Shown here piece by piece: positions 1-6,211 of a stretch of DNA of 18,089 nt. Each line of letters starts with the position of its first letter. Position 1 is the first letter of the stretch. This DNA comes from CAZIIK01 sp964539235 (GTDB lineage Bacteria; Pseudomonadota; Gammaproteobacteria; Francisellales; CACEW01), in the NCBI GenBank assembly GCA_964539235.1, contig CAZIIK010000037.1, positions 1 through 18,089 on the forward strand. Reading direction: 5' to 3'. A program made the position numbers and the translations under genes. Below the pieces are notes generated by a model. The model did no database searches, was not told the DNA's origin, and was given only the letters and a program-made list of their open reading frames with translations.

Positions 1-280
1 CCGGTGTTGTAAGTAGGTCATTTAACTTTTCTTCACAGGCTGATTCTACAATCTCGCGCCATTTTGGTGTGACCTGAAGCAAATTCTTAATCAATTCATC
101 GATAGTAGCCTTAGCTTCAGCAGCGTCATATTCAGCGCCCTCAGCTAGGCCTTCAATAATCGCTCTTTCTCTTTGAAAGGCGGCATGCAATTCACCTGTC
201 AATCTATCAATCTCATCTGCTGCTGCTTCCGGTTTAAATTCCATATGCTTATCTAAATCTATTGAATAATGGATACTCAT
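1..280 (-). CDS. Hypothetical protein, C-terminus cut off by window edge
   Basis: An open minus-strand frame of 93 codons runs off the left edge without a stop. The product begins MSIHYSIDLDKHMEF and is rich in Glu, Ala, Asp and Lys, with long amphipathic helical character and no signal peptide or membrane segment in the visible part. I do not recognise the family. The start is uncertain: ATG at 280 has no clear Shine-Dalgarno, and an in-frame ATG at 244 (MEFKPEAAADEIDRL) lies 4 nt after the stop of a small upstream ORF. It is co-directional with tldE and lies downstream of it, but about 190 nt separate them, so operon membership is unclear. Coding is supported by the long open frame reaching the edge and by the plausible soluble helical composition. 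Confidence 0.6.
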   Translation of the reverse strand, partial: MSIHYSIDLDKHMEFKPEAAADEIDRLTGELHAAFQRERAIIEGLAEGAEYDAAEAKATIDELIKNLLQVTPKWREIVESACEEKLNDLLTTP

Positions 281-404
281 TGTGAGTTTCTATCTGCTGA
301 TATGCAACATTTGTGGGAATGATAAAACTGTAGGGTGCAGGAAGATTACGGAGCTTGTCGAAGTCGAGCCTAATCACTGTAGGATCCAGATTAAAGCGTT
401 TCAT
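249..404 (-). CDS. Possible small ORF (51 aa), unrecognised, doubtful
   Basis: ATG at 404 opens a 51-codon frame (starting MKRFNLDPTVIRLDF) ending with TAA at 249-251. An AGAG lies 4 nt before the ATG, a poor ribosome binding site. The frame is closed upstream by a TAA shortly before the ATG, so this could also be the tail of a decayed gene. Its end overlaps the first possible start of the left-edge gene by 32 nt, or sits 4 nt before the second. Part of it (CTCGACTTCGACAAGCTC, giving LDFDKL) matches the TTCGACAAGCTC core seen in dispersed repeats of many bacteria, which weakens the case for a protein. No family is recognised. Confidence 0.25.
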   Translation of the reverse strand: MKRFNLDPTVIRLDFDKLRNLPAPYSFIIPTNVAYQQIETHNEYPLFNRFR

Positions 405-471
405 TTTCTCTGGCAGCACACGGTCAAGCGCTTATATTCAATAACAAGCCACAGGCAAATAGCCTAAGTTA

Positions 472-1788
472 CTATTCACCACCTACCATCATTGCTTCAA
501 TTAAAACCGAACCGGTCAAAATGCTGGAACGCTGATCGACATCACCGCCAACAGCTTGTATCTGTTGATACATATCACGCAGGTTGCCGGCAATGGTAAT
601 CTCATGCACAGGATATTGAATTTGGCCATTTTCAACCCAAAAGCCACTAGCACCACGCGAGTAATCACCCGTCACTAAATTGACGCCCTGCCCCATCACA
701 TCCGTCACTAACAAGCCTTTATCCATTTCAGCTAATAGCGCTGACAAGCCACCCTTGAGAGAAGGTGTAATGCTGATATTATGCGGGCCACCGGCATTAC
801 CAGTATTCTGGAGTTTTAGCTGTCGAGCGGTATAGCTGTTTAAGATGAAATCTTGCAACACGCCGTTCTCAACCAGATGACGTGCTTGCACACGAACACC
901 TTCAGCGTCATACGGCGAACTGGCCAGTCCTTGTGAGACAAAAGGATCTTCGCGCATCATTAACCAGGTCGGAAAAATTGTATTTCCCAGATCATTGAGC
1001 AAAAAGCTGGCTTGGCGATATAAATTCTCACCATTAATCGCGCTTAAAAAGCTGGAGAATATTCCAGCTGCTTCTTCTGCTGCAAATGTGACCGGCACTT
1101 TTTGGGTCGGCAATTTACATGCACCAAGACGCTTAATGGTTCGTTCAGCTGCATCAACGCCCACCTGTTCAGGTGACCATAATGCATGCGGATTACGCGC
1201 TACGGTATAGCTCGAGTCGCGTTCCATTTGCCCGTTTTGCTCAGCCAATAATGTACAAGATACATGATGTTTACTACTGGCGAAACTGTGTAAAAAACCA
1301 TGACTATTACCCAATGCCCGTTGACCTTGATAAATGCTCAACGAAGCCCCCTCAGAATTCGAAATCTGCGGGTCATTCGTTAAGCCTGCTTGCTCACAAT
1401 TTTCGGCAATGGCTAAAGCCTCATCAACTGAAAGTTCCCAAGGATGATACACATCGAGTTCTGGCCATTCAGTTGCCATATCAGCTGCCAGCGGTAATCC
1501 AGCACAGGGGTCTTCTTCCGTAAAACGCGCAATATCAGCGGCTGCCTTAACAGCCTTACGCATGGATGCTTCCGACAAATCGGTACTGGACGCCGAACCT
1601 TTTGCCTGACCAGCATAAACCGTCACACTAAATGATTGGTCTTGATAGTATTCAACCGCTTCAGGTTTGGACTTGCGCACAGTCACGCCTAAACCTTCAC
1701 CTTGAGTCACTGAGACAGCAGCAGCGGTAGTATTGAGGGTCTGTGCATAATCTAAAGCAAATGCAACGTGTTGTTCCAATGTCTTCAT
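472..1788 (-). CDS. tldE: TldE/PmbA, non-catalytic partner of the TldD/TldE protease
   Basis: The 438-aa product aligns in character and length with E. coli PmbA/TldE (450 aa). In the known family, TldD and TldE form a heterodimeric cytosolic metalloprotease that cleaves unstructured peptides (microcin B17 precursor maturation, CcdA degradation). TldE lacks the zinc-binding HExxxH helix that TldD carries, and I see no such motif here. The corresponding region reads TFAAEEAAGIFSSFL (about residues 240-255). Family-typical features are GDYSRGASGFWVENG near residue 375, HEITIAGNLRDM near 395 and the C-terminal SILTGSVLIEAMMVGG. It is the last gene of a tight minus-strand run, starting 4 nt after the dnaQ stop, with GGTGA as a weak ribosome binding site inside the dnaQ end. 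tldD is not in this window. Confidence 0.93.
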   Translation of the reverse strand: MKTLEQHVAFALDYAQTLNTTAAAVSVTQGEGLGVTVRKSKPEAVEYYQDQSFSVTVYAGQAKGSASSTDLSEASMRKAVKAAADIARFTEEDPCAGLPLAADMATEWPELDVYHPWELSVDEALAIAENCEQAGLTNDPQISNSEGASLSIYQGQRALGNSHGFLHSFASSKHHVSCTLLAEQNGQMERDSSYTVARNPHALWSPEQVGVDAAERTIKRLGACKLPTQKVPVTFAAEEAAGIFSSFLSAINGENLYRQASFLLNDLGNTIFPTWLMMREDPFVSQGLASSPYDAEGVRVQARHLVENGVLQDFILNSYTARQLKLQNTGNAGGPHNISITPSLKGGLSALLAEMDKGLLVTDVMGQGVNLVTGDYSRGASGFWVENGQIQYPVHEITIAGNLRDMYQQIQAVGGDVDQRSSILTGSVLIEAMMVGGE

Positions 1789-1792
1789 ATAT

Positions 1793-2515
1793 TCACCATG
1801 TTATATCTTTGCGTTGGCTGCTCTTTTTGAGCTGCGTTAGGTACGCTGTATGAGCAGCTGATTCGCTTTCATCTGCTGTGACCACTGGAATGCTATATAA
1901 GGCCGACAAAGCCTGTTGCGCATTACCTCCATTCCCAACGTCTGTTGTAGCGTCTGTTGTTTTTTCAAGCGCAGCATCACTGAATAAAGCGGTCTGACCG
2001 CCGGTCATCGCCAAGTAAACCTTGGCTAAAAGCTCGGCATCTAACAAAGCGCCGTGCAATTGTCGATTACGATTATCAACATCATAGCGTTTGCATAAAG
2101 CATCCAGAGAGTTTCGTTGACCGGGATGTTTGGTTTTGGCCAATTGCAAGGTATCTAACACGGCACAGTGTTGGTCAATGGTCTCCCAGTTATTACGGCG
2201 TAATAGGGTTAATTCGTGGTTCAGAAAGCCCATGTCAAATGCTGCATTATGAATCACCAACTCTGCACCTGATATGAATTGCATGATATCGTCGACCAAT
2301 TCATAGAAACGTGGTTTATCGATGAGAAAATCATTAGTAATGCCGTGCACTTTAATCGCTTCAGCCGGTACTTCTCGATCGGGGTTGAAATAATAATGAC
2401 GTTGTTTCCCGGTTAATTGACGGTCAATCAATTCAACGCAGCCAATCTCAATCATGCGGTGGCCTAGGTTGGGATTCAACCCTGTGGTTTCAGTATCAAG
2501 TACAATCTGACGCAT
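1793..2515 (-). CDS. dnaQ: DNA polymerase III epsilon subunit, 3'-5' proofreading exonuclease
   Basis: The 240-aa product is close to E. coli DnaQ (243 aa). All three DEDDh exonuclease motifs are visible: ExoI LDTETTGL with D7 and E9, ExoII HNAAFDMGF with D94, and ExoIII LHGALLDAELL with H154 and D159. This subunit removes misincorporated bases and joins the alpha and theta subunits in the replicase core. After the exonuclease domain, QTALF (174-178) is a good beta-clamp binding motif, corresponding to QTSMAF in E. coli epsilon. The remaining C-terminus, about 60 residues, would be the flexible tether that binds alpha. It starts 4 nt after the rnhA stop, with GAGG about 10 nt upstream of the ATG. 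In E. coli rnhA and dnaQ are neighbours but divergent; here they are co-directional. Confidence 0.97.
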   Translation of the reverse strand: MRQIVLDTETTGLNPNLGHRMIEIGCVELIDRQLTGKQRHYYFNPDREVPAEAIKVHGITNDFLIDKPRFYELVDDIMQFISGAELVIHNAAFDMGFLNHELTLLRRNNWETIDQHCAVLDTLQLAKTKHPGQRNSLDALCKRYDVDNRNRQLHGALLDAELLAKVYLAMTGGQTALFSDAALEKTTDATTDVGNGGNAQQALSALYSIPVVTADESESAAHTAYLTQLKKSSQRKDITW

Positions 2516-2519
2516 CGAT

Positions 2520-2969
2520 TTATTGCCTCGCGCTCAGTGCTTCATCAATTGCCCGATTTGCCAGTGCATCGACCCATTCATTTTCCACATGACCGCTGTG
2601 GCCTTTCACCCAATGCCAATCAACTTCATGCTTTTGCACCAGCTCATCTAATATTTGCCACAAATCCGCATTTTTAACTGGGGCTTTCGCGGCGGTTTTC
2701 CATTGGTTCCGTTTCCAATTATGAATCCATTGAGTAATGCCTTGGCGTACATATTGTGAGTCTGTCGTCAGGTCAACCTGGCAGGGATATTTCAGCTGTT
2801 TTAAGCCTTCAATGGCTGCCTGCAATTCCATGCGATTATTGGTCGTATCAGCTGTATAACCATACAAATGCTTTTCTTCTTCATCGTAAAGCAACAACAC
2901 ACCCCAACCGCCAGGCCCTGGGTTACCACGGCAGGCACCATCGGTAAATATTTGCACTGATTTTTTCAC
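2520..2969 (-). CDS. rnhA: Ribonuclease HI
   Basis: The 149-aa product keeps the E. coli numbering of the active site: D10 in IFTDGACRGNPG, E48 in NNRMELQAAI, D70 in TTDSQYVRQG and D134 in EWVDALANRA, with the assisting H124 in VKGHSGHVEN. The basic protrusion (HNWKRNQWK, about 83-91) that grips the hybrid is also present. The enzyme cuts RNA in RNA:DNA hybrids in the cytoplasm, acting on R-loops and primers. The start codon is GTG at 2967-2969; GAGGG about 11 nt upstream lies in the end of the methyltransferase gene. Gaps of 4 nt on both sides imply cotranscription with dnaQ and the methyltransferase. Confidence 0.97.
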   Translation of the reverse strand: MKKSVQIFTDGACRGNPGPGGWGVLLLYDEEEKHLYGYTADTTNNRMELQAAIEGLKQLKYPCQVDLTTDSQYVRQGITQWIHNWKRNQWKTAAKAPVKNADLWQILDELVQKHEVDWHWVKGHSGHVENEWVDALANRAIDEALSARQ

Positions 2970-2973
2970 GCGA

Positions 2974-3711
2974 CTATGACCCTCGATTTTGTGGCTGTGG
3001 CATCACACGATTACCCATACGGCGCTTGGCCTGTGCCCACAAGTCAGAACTGCCGAGGATCATACCGTAATTCTGTTTTTGCGCAACGCATAGATAGCCT
3101 AAGTAACGCCAGGGAAACAGTGATTCTGCACAGAGTTGCAAACCGGTTGGATGCAATAAGCGCTGTGCTAAAACTTGAGGGCCTCCAAACCGACGTAAGG
3201 TGACTAATTCAAATGATTGAGCTAACAAATACTGCTTTAATTTCCAGGCATACGTACTGCGATGCAAATGCCCACGGCGCCCCGCAAAAGTCCCTGCTTC
3301 TTGCCACAGGGCCGTGCTAGCGGCGCGACGCTCTTTATGCCACGGGTGAAAATCAAACACCAACAAACGACCATCATCTGCTAATAATGTGTCCACTTCA
3401 GCCAACAACTTTGGCCAATCCAAGGTTTCACTGGGGATGTACCACAACACAACAACATCCAACTGTTTGGGGGCAAAGGGTAAGTTTTCAAAATGACTCA
3501 CCATATCGTATTTTCCCAAGCTAGGTCGCGAAGAAACACAAACTGAGATATCCGCGCCTGCAGCAGAAAAAAGATCGGGTTGCACGCCACCATCGGTTAA
3601 CACCGCTAAACGCTTGGGTCGATTACTTGGTAAATAATGACTCAGCAATAGCTGTTGCTGATGAAAATAACCGGAAAATGAGTTGCATTGACTGCCCATA
3701 ACATGGTTCAT
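2974..3711 (-). CDS. yafS: YafS-like SAM-dependent methyltransferase-fold protein
   Basis: The 245-aa product has the class I methyltransferase layout. An N-terminal motif-I region (RLAVLTDGGVQPDLFSAAGA, about residues 34-53) is followed by LPFAPKQLDVVVLWYIPS (about 77-94), the form typical of the Methyltransf_11 group, and DGRLLVFDF near residue 116. Its position between gloB and rnhA is the same as yafS in E. coli, which is the main reason for the name. The substrate is not known. The motif-I glycine pattern is weak (GG instead of GxGxG), so SAM binding and activity are less certain than the fold. It is probably the first gene of the minus-strand run and is divergent from gloB across about 60-75 nt. 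No strong Shine-Dalgarno precedes either ATG (3711, or in-frame 3699). Confidence 0.8.
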   Translation of the reverse strand: MNHVMGSQCNSFSGYFHQQQLLLSHYLPSNRPKRLAVLTDGGVQPDLFSAAGADISVCVSSRPSLGKYDMVSHFENLPFAPKQLDVVVLWYIPSETLDWPKLLAEVDTLLADDGRLLVFDFHPWHKERRAASTALWQEAGTFAGRRGHLHRSTYAWKLKQYLLAQSFELVTLRRFGGPQVLAQRLLHPTGLQLCAESLFPWRYLGYLCVAQKQNYGMILGSSDLWAQAKRRMGNRVMPQPQNRGS

Positions 3712-3785
3712 AGAGTACGCTGCTTTGCATCCGAGAATAGCATGGGTTAACCTCTGCCGAAACTAAAGAGATGGAAGCCAGACTC

Positions 3786-4565
3786 ATGGAAGTTGTTGCT
3801 ATACCTGCGTTTGCGGATAATTATATTTGGGCAATTGTTCATACAGAAAAACAGTGTTGCATCTTGGTAGATCCTGGCTGTCCAGAAGCTGCACTCGATT
3901 TCTTACGTCAACATCACTATCAATTAACAGACGTGCTGATCACGCACTATCATCCTGACCACACGGGTGCACTAGCAGAGTTACGTGAGCAATATGCACC
4001 TGTTATTCATGCGCCACCACATCCGAGCCTGCCCAAAAATATCCATTTGGTTTATGACAATGAAATACTTGATTTAGCTGCCTACGGCTTGAAATTTTCA
4101 GTCATCGCCACGCCCGGGCATACCTTAGATCATGTATGTTACAGCGAAGTAGACCAAGGCTGGCTATTCAGTGGCGATACCTTATTTGCTGGCGGCTGTG
4201 GCCGTTTGTTTCAAGGCACTGCTGAACAAATGTATGCCAGTTTGAATCGACTCTGTGATTTAGCACCCAATACCCAGATTTATTGTGCCCATGAATACAC
4301 TGAAGCAAATCTACGTTTTGCGCTCAGCGTAGAGCCCGATAACATAGCACTGCAACAGAGCTTAGCAAGCGTTAAGACCCAATGCGCGCGCAATCAAATC
4401 ACCCTGCCCAGCACTTTGCTCACTGAGCTGCGTACCAATCCGTTTCTACGTTGTGATCAAGTCGAGTTCCGCGAGCAACTGGCCAAGCACCTGAATCAAC
4501 CATGCTTTAGCCCTATTCAAGCGTTTACACAATTACGCGCACATAAAGATCAATGGAATGGGTGA
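3786..4565 (+). CDS. gloB: Hydroxyacylglutathione hydrolase (glyoxalase II)
   Basis: From ATG 3786 the product is 259 aa, near the E. coli GloB length of 251. It begins MEVVAIPAFADNYIW, matching the family N-terminus (IPAF-DNYIW). The metallo-beta-lactamase metal-binding motif HYHPDH is at about residues 54-59. Further ligands are expected in TPGHTLDH, FSGDTLFAGGCGR and CAHEYTEANLRF, and all are present. The enzyme hydrolyses S-D-lactoylglutathione to lactate and glutathione, the second step of methylglyoxal detoxification, in the cytosol. An in-frame ATG at 3771 would add five residues (MEARL). I prefer 3786 because it fits the family N-terminus and has GGA upstream at usable spacing. mltD follows after 7 nt, so the two are probably cotranscribed. 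Confidence 0.96.
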   Translation: MEVVAIPAFADNYIWAIVHTEKQCCILVDPGCPEAALDFLRQHHYQLTDVLITHYHPDHTGALAELREQYAPVIHAPPHPSLPKNIHLVYDNEILDLAAYGLKFSVIATPGHTLDHVCYSEVDQGWLFSGDTLFAGGCGRLFQGTAEQMYASLNRLCDLAPNTQIYCAHEYTEANLRFALSVEPDNIALQQSLASVKTQCARNQITLPSTLLTELRTNPFLRCDQVEFREQLAKHLNQPCFSPIQAFTQLRAHKDQWNG

Positions 4566-4572
4566 AATCTAG

Positions 4573-5682
4573 ATGCCATCACGTTGCTTAAAAATCCTCC
4601 TACTGGCTGGTATGGTCAGCATACTGACTGCGTGTTCTGTGCAGCAGAATGCGTCTATCACCGAGATGGTCGATAATCCTGCATTTGTGGATCACAGACT
4701 GAGCTATAACCAAACCTACTACCGCAGCTTATGGCCACGCATTCAGGCGGTCTTTCAATTAAATCACGCGACTGATCGACCTGTTGTACAACATTACTTG
4801 TATAACGATACGCATTATCCGACCAGAATTTACCAATCCATGGTACGTGCCAAACCATTTCTGTATGAAATTGTGAATGAGATTAACCGCCGCCACTTAC
4901 CCACCGAATTGGCGCTATTGCCGATCATAGAAAGTCGTTACGATGCAGAAGCCATTTCCAATGCTGGCGCTGTGGGTATTTGGCAGTTAATGCCAGTGAC
5001 AGCAAATCGTTTCCATGTGCGTAAAACCACCTGGTGGCACAACGGTCGCCAAAGCATTTTCCAATCTACCCAAGCCGCATTAAATTATCTGAGTAAGTTG
5101 TATCAACTCTTCAACCACAATTGGCTACTGGCCATTGCGGCATACAACAGTGGCGAAGGCACAGTTGAGGGTGCGATTGATTATAATGCACGTCACGGTC
5201 TCCCGACTGACTTTTGGCATCTCAATCTACCTGAACAAACCCAGCAATATGTACCTAAACTATTGGCATTGGCTGCATTAGTTGCACACCCTGCGCATTA
5301 TCATTTCCAATTACCTGCCATTGCTAACCGACCCGTGATTGGGCGTATTCGCATTAATCACCAAATTGATTTGGATATTGCCGCCAGTCTGGCTAATATC
5401 CCAACCGAAGAAATTTACCAACTCAATCCCGAATACACCAAACGTGCCACGCCACCACACGGTTATTACACATTGGTTTTGCCGCTGTATCATATCGATA
5501 CTTTCTGGCGCAATTACGCCAGCTTTCCTAAGCAAGATTTATTGCAATGGCGGCGTTACATTGTGAAAAAAGGCCAAACCCTGAGTCAAATTGCTTGGCT
5601 CACTGGTGCCAGCATGCAAAGTATCCGCAGCGCGAATCATCTATATGGCGATCGCATTTACCCTGGGCAATCTTTGCTCTAA
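4573..5682 (+). CDS. mltD: Membrane-bound lytic murein transglycosylase D, ends early at TAA
   Basis: A lipoprotein signal peptide with lipobox LTAC (acylated Cys21) is followed by the MltD region and a lysozyme-like SLT domain. The catalytic Glu is E120 in LLPIIESRYD, followed by AGAVGIWQLMP (131-141) and IAAYNSGEGTV. The enzyme cleaves the MurNAc-GlcNAc bond of peptidoglycan, leaving 1,6-anhydro ends, and would act from the outer-membrane lipoprotein pool. One LysM peptidoglycan-binding domain covers about residues 329-369 (YIVKKGQTLSQIAWLTG...). The frame stops at TAA 5680-5682, right at the end of this LysM, giving 369 aa. E. coli MltD is 452 aa with two LysM domains. The same frame continues after the stop with a complete second LysM (separate entry), so the full-length gene would be 4573-5853, 426 codons. 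The transglycosylase domain is intact and probably still functional. Confidence 0.9.
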   Translation: MPSRCLKILLLAGMVSILTACSVQQNASITEMVDNPAFVDHRLSYNQTYYRSLWPRIQAVFQLNHATDRPVVQHYLYNDTHYPTRIYQSMVRAKPFLYEIVNEINRRHLPTELALLPIIESRYDAEAISNAGAVGIWQLMPVTANRFHVRKTTWWHNGRQSIFQSTQAALNYLSKLYQLFNHNWLLAIAAYNSGEGTVEGAIDYNARHGLPTDFWHLNLPEQTQQYVPKLLALAALVAHPAHYHFQLPAIANRPVIGRIRINHQIDLDIAASLANIPTEEIYQLNPEYTKRATPPHGYYTLVLPLYHIDTFWRNYASFPKQDLLQWRRYIVKKGQTLSQIAWLTGASMQSIRSANHLYGDRIYPGQSLL

Positions 5683-5853
5683 ACCATTTCTAAGCACAAT
5701 CGTCATTACCAACACTACCGCGTCAAAGCTGGCGACACACTGACTCATATTGCACATCACTTTGGGGTCACCGCAAGACAAGTCGCACATTGGAACCAAT
5801 TGCGTACAAATGCTGTTATTTATCCAGTGCAGTTATTGGTTATTAGGCGTTAA
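5683..5853 (+). pseudogene. mltD: Detached second LysM domain of mltD, after in-frame TAA
   Basis: Directly after the mltD stop, the same frame continues for 56 codons to TAA 5851-5853. It encodes HYRVKAGDTLTHIAHHFGVT, ARQVAHWNQLR and IYPVQLLVIRR, an evident LysM domain matching the second LysM of MltD proteins. No other stop or frameshift occurs in it, and no start codon with a ribosome binding site precedes it, so it is unlikely to be translated alone. The simplest reading is a single nonsense change in mltD that removed the last domain. A base-call error or stop readthrough would give the same pattern. Confidence 0.85.
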
Positions 5854-5929
5854 ATCCTAAGTTGTAAGGATCTCAACGGGACGCTATTGCTGCGGCAAAT
5901 TTTTAATAATCTCTGCCGTAAAAAGCCTT

Positions 5930-6208
5930 TTAAAGACTCTCTTTGAGTTTACGACCCGCCTTAAAGCTCACCACTCGGCGCGCGGCAATTGTAAAAGGTT
6001 CACTAGTTCTGGGATTGCGCCCTGTGCGTGCTTGCTTATCATGCAAAACAAAATTGCCAAAACCAGACAGTTTAATGCTGTAACCCGCGGCTAATAAGTT
6101 TTCCATTTCAGTAAAGAACCCTTCCACCAGCTGTTTGGCTTGAGTTTGACGCAACCCCACTTTGACAGATACGGTTTTAATTAAATCTGTCTTGGTGAGC
6201 GTAGTCAT
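5930..6208 (-). CDS. ihfA: Integration host factor alpha subunit
   Basis: The 92-aa product belongs to the HU/IHF family: an N-terminal helical dimerisation part (TKTDLIKTVSVKVGLRQTQAK), then GFGNFVLHDKQARTGRNPRT with the beta-arm that inserts a proline into the minor groove, and a C-terminal helix. Early TKTDLI, SGFGNF and the arm sequence RTGRNP resemble IHF alpha more than HU. Position decides the assignment: it follows pheT by 3 nt, exactly as ihfA (himA) follows pheT in E. coli. IHF bends DNA sharply and shapes promoters, recombination sites and origins; its partner ihfB is not in the window. AAGGA at 9-nt spacing overlaps the pheT end. No clear intrinsic terminator is visible between its stop and the mltD tail. 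Confidence 0.96.
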   Translation of the reverse strand: MTTLTKTDLIKTVSVKVGLRQTQAKQLVEGFFTEMENLLAAGYSIKLSGFGNFVLHDKQARTGRNPRTSEPFTIAARRVVSFKAGRKLKESL

Positions 6209-6211
6209 AAT

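Noticed and set aside
282..467. Plus-strand 61-codon frame
   Set aside because: No ribosome binding site, unusual composition rich in Cys and His, no recognisable domain; it overlaps the opposite-strand frame and repeat core.
1173..1523. Plus-strand 116-codon frame inside tldE
   Set aside because: Antisense shadow of a well-conserved gene; sequence shows no domain.
3771..3785. Upstream ATG for gloB
   Set aside because: Adds MEARL before the family N-terminus; ATG 3786 fits homologues better, though 3771 cannot be excluded.
5854..5929. Possible bidirectional terminator between mltD and ihfA
   Set aside because: A 7-bp stem (CGGCAGA with TTTGCCG, one G-U) exists but the loop is 12 nt and no U tract follows on the ihfA side.
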